A DNA stretch of 64,000 nt from a bacterium UBP4_UBA6127 (GTDB lineage Bacteria > UBP4 > UBA4092), in assembly GCA_002428325.1 (NCBI GenBank), contig DIVR01000014.1, forward strand, positions 62,001-126,000, given 5' to 3'. Below, in pieces: positions 61,484 through 64,000 of the stretch. Numbering within the stretch: position 1 is the stretch's first letter; each line of letters opens with the position of its first letter. The notes below the pieces were generated by a model. The model did no database searches, was not told where the DNA came from, and was given only the letters and a program-made list of their open reading frames with translations. Made by a program: the position numbers and the translations under genes.

Positions 61484-61849
61484 ATGAAAATCAATCGGGG
61501 GTTGGGATTATATTTGATTCTATTGGCGGGATTAGGCCTTTTTCTGGCGGCCTGTTCCCTGGGAACCACTAAAATCGGGAAGATACTGGACCATCCCAGG
61601 GATTATGATGGAAAAGAAGTGACCGTTCAAGGGGAAGTAACCGATACTTATTCCTTCCTGATTCTCAAAAATTTCAAACTGAAAGATAATACCGGGGAAA
61701 TTACCGTAGTTACCACCCGGATACTTCCTAAGAAGGGTGAAACCATCAAGGTAACCGGCACTGTCCAGGAATCCTTTACCCTGGGGGCTGAACAGTCCCT
61801 GGTCATTGTTGAGAAGGATCCCAACCAGAAGAAAGAATCAGCTAAGTAA
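61484..61849 (+). CDS. OB-fold lipoprotein
   Basis: A 121-residue exported protein with a lipobox. ATG 61484 (MKINRGLG) follows GGGAG by 11 nt, while the ATG at 61466 overlaps that site. The signal GLYLILLAGLGLFLAACS ends in LAAC, the lipidation cysteine. The mature part is a single OB-like beta barrel: KIGKILDHPRDYDGKEVTVQ, YSFLILKNFKLKDNTGEIT, GETIKVTGTVQESF. Similar single-OB periplasmic proteins bind oligosaccharides or stabilise envelope complexes; none is assigned here. It starts 70 nt after the AlkZ-related gene. Confidence 0.8.
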   Translation: MKINRGLGLYLILLAGLGLFLAACSLGTTKIGKILDHPRDYDGKEVTVQGEVTDTYSFLILKNFKLKDNTGEITVVTTRILPKKGETIKVTGTVQESFTLGAEQSLVIVEKDPNQKKESAK

Positions 61850-61911
61850 TAAATCTGGAGTTATTTTTCCCAGGAATCAGATTGGGTTGAGTGGGGAGGT
61901 TCAGTGGAAAA

Positions 61912-62046
61912 ATGAAGGACCCTAAGACATTTAAAGAGTGTTTCAAGGAATCCCTGGTTCTCTTTGGACTTCTTGATTTAATGATTATCTTTTTAACCTG
62001 GTTTCTGTCCAGAACCAATTCGGATCAAGACAAAAATAAGAATTGA
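61912..62046 (+). CDS. Small single-pass membrane protein
   Basis: A 44-residue reading frame, MKDPKTFKECFKESLVLF... with one hydrophobic helix (VLFGLLDLMIIFLTWFL) and a positively charged tail ending DKNKN. GGAGG sits 12 nt upstream of the ATG. The stop TGA is followed 38 nt later by the DUF4190 gene. Family unknown. Likely real because of the ribosome binding site and the clean helix, but short frames are hard to prove. Confidence 0.5.
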   Translation: MKDPKTFKECFKESLVLFGLLDLMIIFLTWFLSRTNSDQDKNKN

Positions 62047-62084
62047 AGAGTGAAAGTAATAACTATCAGAGGAGGATAAAGGGG

Positions 62085-62546
62085 ATGTTCTGTCCTTATT
62101 GCGGTTATAACCTGATTCAAGATGAGGGAATCTGCCCTCAATGTGGAAAATCCTATGATTTAAAATCTTTTAGAAGTCCCCAACCTCCCCCAGCCTCTTC
62201 TCCAGAGCCGGAACTTCTCTCTCCGCCTCCGGTTTCAGGCTATCAAGCCCCGCCTCCCTCTTATGCTTCCCCCCTTGATAAACCCTCAGGGCTGGCTATA
62301 GCGACCCTGATTACGGGCATTCTCAGCCTGTTATGCTGCTGTGTCCCTGCCATTCTTCCCATTATTTTGGGGATTGTGGAAATAATCCAGATTCGTAACG
62401 GGCAATCTTCTCAGAAGGGATATTCCTATGCCATGGCAGGACTTATCCTGGGAGTGGTTGGGATACTATTTTCAATACTGGGTTTCATATTTTTTATGGG
62501 ATTAAAAACCTTTCCCTTTCATTCTATGAATTTTAGACACTGGTAA
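62085..62546 (+). CDS. Zinc-ribbon and DUF4190 membrane protein
   Basis: A 153-residue protein. ATG 62085 follows GAGGAGG by about 9 nt; a longer frame starts with TTG at 62043. The first 25 residues form a zinc ribbon (FCPYCGYN... CPQCGK: C-x2-C, C-x2-C), followed by a proline-rich linker and two membrane helices that match DUF4190 (GLAIATLITGILSLLCCC, YAMAGLILGVVGILFSILG). The cytoplasmic zinc ribbon plus membrane helices suggests a membrane-associated regulator or assembly factor; no function is known. It follows the 44-residue gene closely. Confidence 0.82.
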   Translation: MFCPYCGYNLIQDEGICPQCGKSYDLKSFRSPQPPPASSPEPELLSPPPVSGYQAPPPSYASPLDKPSGLAIATLITGILSLLCCCVPAILPIILGIVEIIQIRNGQSSQKGYSYAMAGLILGVVGILFSILGFIFFMGLKTFPFHSMNFRHW

Positions 62547-62927
62547 CCTGGTTTGGGTTGGCTGAAGTCCTCTCCCTGATTCGAAGCAGGACCCAGCCTG
62601 ATGGTTACAGCCTGGGTCTGGCTCCCTTGCCGATGGAATTCGGACAAGAGATAAAAAAGAAGGGTAACTGAAATAATATCAAACCGATAAAAGTGGGAAT
62701 CTGGTCTCATTAAGGGAGATTTAATGGGGAAGTAACCTCATAAACATGACCCTGTTACCTTGACAGGGAGTCTGAGGGTCAATAAAATAGAATTCCCGAC
62801 CTGTGTTTGAAAAAATCAGCCTATATGGAAATATTTAATAAAAGAGAACTGTGTTTACATAATAGAACTGTGGCCGGAGACGGGTTCACAGGCTTTAAAA
62901 CTAAATCTACTAAGGAGTAATCACCCT
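62547..62927. other. Intergenic region with a hairpin repeat
   Basis: These 381 nt lack a gene. They hold the second GACCCAGCCTG hairpin repeat (62589-62619) and a smaller hairpin CCCTGT/ACAGGG at 62751-62768. The stretch before 62928 must contain the promoter of the DUF47-PiT pair. Confidence 0.5.
62589..62619. repeat. GACCCAGCCTG hairpin repeat, copy 2
   Basis: GACCCAGCCTG and CAGCCTGGGTC flank the loop ATGGTTA. The arms equal those at 25271-25303 on the same strand, and the loop is its reverse complement. Both arms pair with one C/C mismatch. Confidence 0.65.
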
Positions 62928-63551
62928 ATGGGATGGAAACTAATTCCCAAAGAAGAGAAATTCTACACGATGTTTCAGGCCCAGGCCGAACACCTGGTGA
63001 AAGCATCCCAAACCTTCCTGCATATTCTGGAGAACTACAACAGCCAAACCCCGGATGAACATGCCAGTGTAATGCGGGCCATGGAACATGAAGGGGATAT
63101 TCTCTGCCATGATATTATCCGGAAATTAAACCAGACCTTTGTAACTCCTTTTGACCGGGAAGACATCCTGGATTTAGCTTCCCGGATGGATGATATCCTG
63201 GATTTGATTGAAGGTACTATTGGCCGGATGAAGATATTTAAAATCACCCAATCCACTCCAGAACAAATCCGGCTGGCCAAAATCCTGGTCCTGGCCTGTG
63301 AAGAAATAAACCGAGCGATGGCCAAAATTGAGGACTTGCACCGGCTTCCCGACCATTGTATTGAAATCAACCGGTTGGAAAATGAAGCCGATGTCGTTAC
63401 CCAGCAAATCCTGGGATTACTTTTTGAACACCGGACGGACCCCATCGACATCATAAAGTGGAAAGAGATTTATGAAATCATGGAACTGGCAACGGATAAA
63501 TGCGAAGACGTGGCCAATACCCTTGAAGGCATCATGTTGAAGAATGCTTAA
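62928..63551 (+). CDS. DUF47 PhoU-like regulator of phosphate transport
   Basis: A 207-residue helical protein of the DUF47/PhoU-like family. Features: FYTMFQAQAEHLVKASQTFL, MEHEGDILCHDIIRKLNQTF, FDREDILDLASRMDDILDLI, INRLENEADVVTQQILGLLF and DIIKWKEIYEIMELATDKCE. The repeated E-x-x-x-D motifs bind metal clusters. Proteins of this type are almost always encoded beside PiT transporters, as here: the PiT gene starts 36 nt later. GGAG is about 8 nt upstream of the ATG. Confidence 0.94.
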   Translation: MGWKLIPKEEKFYTMFQAQAEHLVKASQTFLHILENYNSQTPDEHASVMRAMEHEGDILCHDIIRKLNQTFVTPFDREDILDLASRMDDILDLIEGTIGRMKIFKITQSTPEQIRLAKILVLACEEINRAMAKIEDLHRLPDHCIEINRLENEADVVTQQILGLLFEHRTDPIDIIKWKEIYEIMELATDKCEDVANTLEGIMLKNA

Positions 63552-63587
63552 TCGGAGCCCACAGCCCCGGAAAGGAATAACGCTTTC

Positions 63588-64000
63588 ATGGAAGTGATTC
63601 ATTTTTTATTCTCCACGCCTTTAGTTTTGATTATTATCCTCATTGCCTTGATTTTCGATTTTTACAATGGGATGAATGATGCAGCCAATTCGATAGCGAC
63701 GGTTGTCTCGACTCAGGTATTAAAACCCTGGCAGGCCGTTATCTGGGCTGCATTTTTTAATTTTGTAGCTTTTGCCGGGGGGTATGTCCCCGTTTTAAAC
63801 CATTTTCTAGGATTGCATGTTGCCACCACCATTGGGAAAGGGATTGTCCATACCTCGATAGTCGATCCGTATGTCATTCTGGCCACCCTGGTGGGTGCGG
63901 TCATCTGGTCTGCCATCTGTACCCATTCAGGTCTGCCAATCAGTATTTCCCATGCGTTAGTCGGAGGATTTTCTGGGGTAGCGGTTGTCAAGGCCGGAAC
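63588..64000 (+). CDS. PiT-family inorganic phosphate transporter, cut by the right edge
   Basis: The visible 137 residues are the N-terminal part of a low-affinity phosphate transporter that uses a proton or sodium gradient. The PiT signature GMNDAANSIATVVST is near residue 29, followed by membrane helices (LVLIIILIALIFDF, AVIWAAFFNFVAFAG) and THSGLPISISHALVGG, a conserved PiT half-repeat motif. The reading frame continues past position 64000. It pairs with the DUF47 gene, so phosphate uptake and its regulator share a transcript. GGAAAGGA precedes the ATG. Confidence 0.93.
   Translation, partial: MEVIHFLFSTPLVLIIILIALIFDFYNGMNDAANSIATVVSTQVLKPWQAVIWAAFFNFVAFAGGYVPVLNHFLGLHVATTIGKGIVHTSIVDPYVILATLVGAVIWSAICTHSGLPISISHALVGGFSGVAVVKAG

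Noticed and set aside
1..64000. CRISPR array, tRNA, rRNA, transposase or prophage genes
   Set aside because: No regular direct repeats with spacers, no cloverleaf or rRNA-like sequence, and no transposase, integrase or phage motifs were found.

Overview
The window is a 64-kb piece of a bacterial chromosome with moderate GC, using the standard code and mostly ATG starts with GGAG-type ribosome binding sites. The host looks like a diderm (Gram-negative type) bacterium from a poorly characterised lineage. It has a complete TolC / membrane-fusion lipoprotein / RND efflux triad and many Sec-exported proteins. It also carries genes better known from Gram-positive and deep-branching bacteria: RNase J, a CdaA-type diadenylate cyclase, PyrR, and an ADP-forming acyl-CoA synthetase. 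LarE, HypE, a TatD-linked radical SAM protein and a B12-binding radical SAM protein fit an anaerobic or fermentative life. I cannot name the phylum from sequence alone. No tRNA, rRNA, transposase, phage gene or CRISPR array was seen.

Layout. 1-1.9 kb: two paralogous TPR proteins flank a BON-like gene (minus strand). 2.2-5.8 kb: two secreted repeat (beta-propeller-like) proteins. 5.9-7.9 kb: an SDR-DUF2867-TspO fusion. 8.2-15 kb: cold-shock protein, TIM-barrel isomerase, FtsH, DUF2809, YbaK and a secreted beta-helix protein. 15.2-17.9 kb: folP-cdaA-small membrane protein-pdxJ, tightly packed. 18-20.9 kb: a hypothetical protein convergent with a B12/radical SAM protein. 21.1-28.9 kb: RNase J, FtsK, HypE and ADP-forming acyl-CoA synthetase. 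28.9-31.2 kb: a structured RNA candidate, a radical SAM gene and a convergent cysteine desulfurase. 31.3-33.4 kb: small Cys protein and two exported proteins (minus). 33.6-45.6 kb: LarE, a hybrid PAS kinase, RecO, serine hydrolase, flavoprotein, a 1260-residue PAS/GAF/HD-GYP protein and an SDR. 46.2-49.2 kb: pyrR-pyrB-pyrC. 49.5-55.1 kb: RND efflux operon. 55.1-58.4 kb: HlyC/CorC-type protein and a fibronectin/PKD secreted protein (minus). 58.6-64 kb: MFS transporter, HD phosphohydrolase, AlkZ-related protein, OB-fold lipoprotein, small membrane proteins, and a DUF47-PiT phosphate transport pair cut by the right edge.

The genes fall into functional groups rather than one system: nucleotide, folate and B6 biosynthesis; c-di-AMP and c-di-GMP signalling; RNA decay and division; sulfur and nickel cofactor assembly; efflux; phosphate uptake; and a set of large exported repeat proteins. 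The least explained material lies between genes. There are three families of dispersed palindromes or hairpins: TTTTGACAGCTGTCAAAA-like sites, GGAGTGTCTC hairpins, and GACCCAGCCTG hairpins. A 135-nt region at 29130-29264 has nested long complementary arms and could encode a structured RNA.
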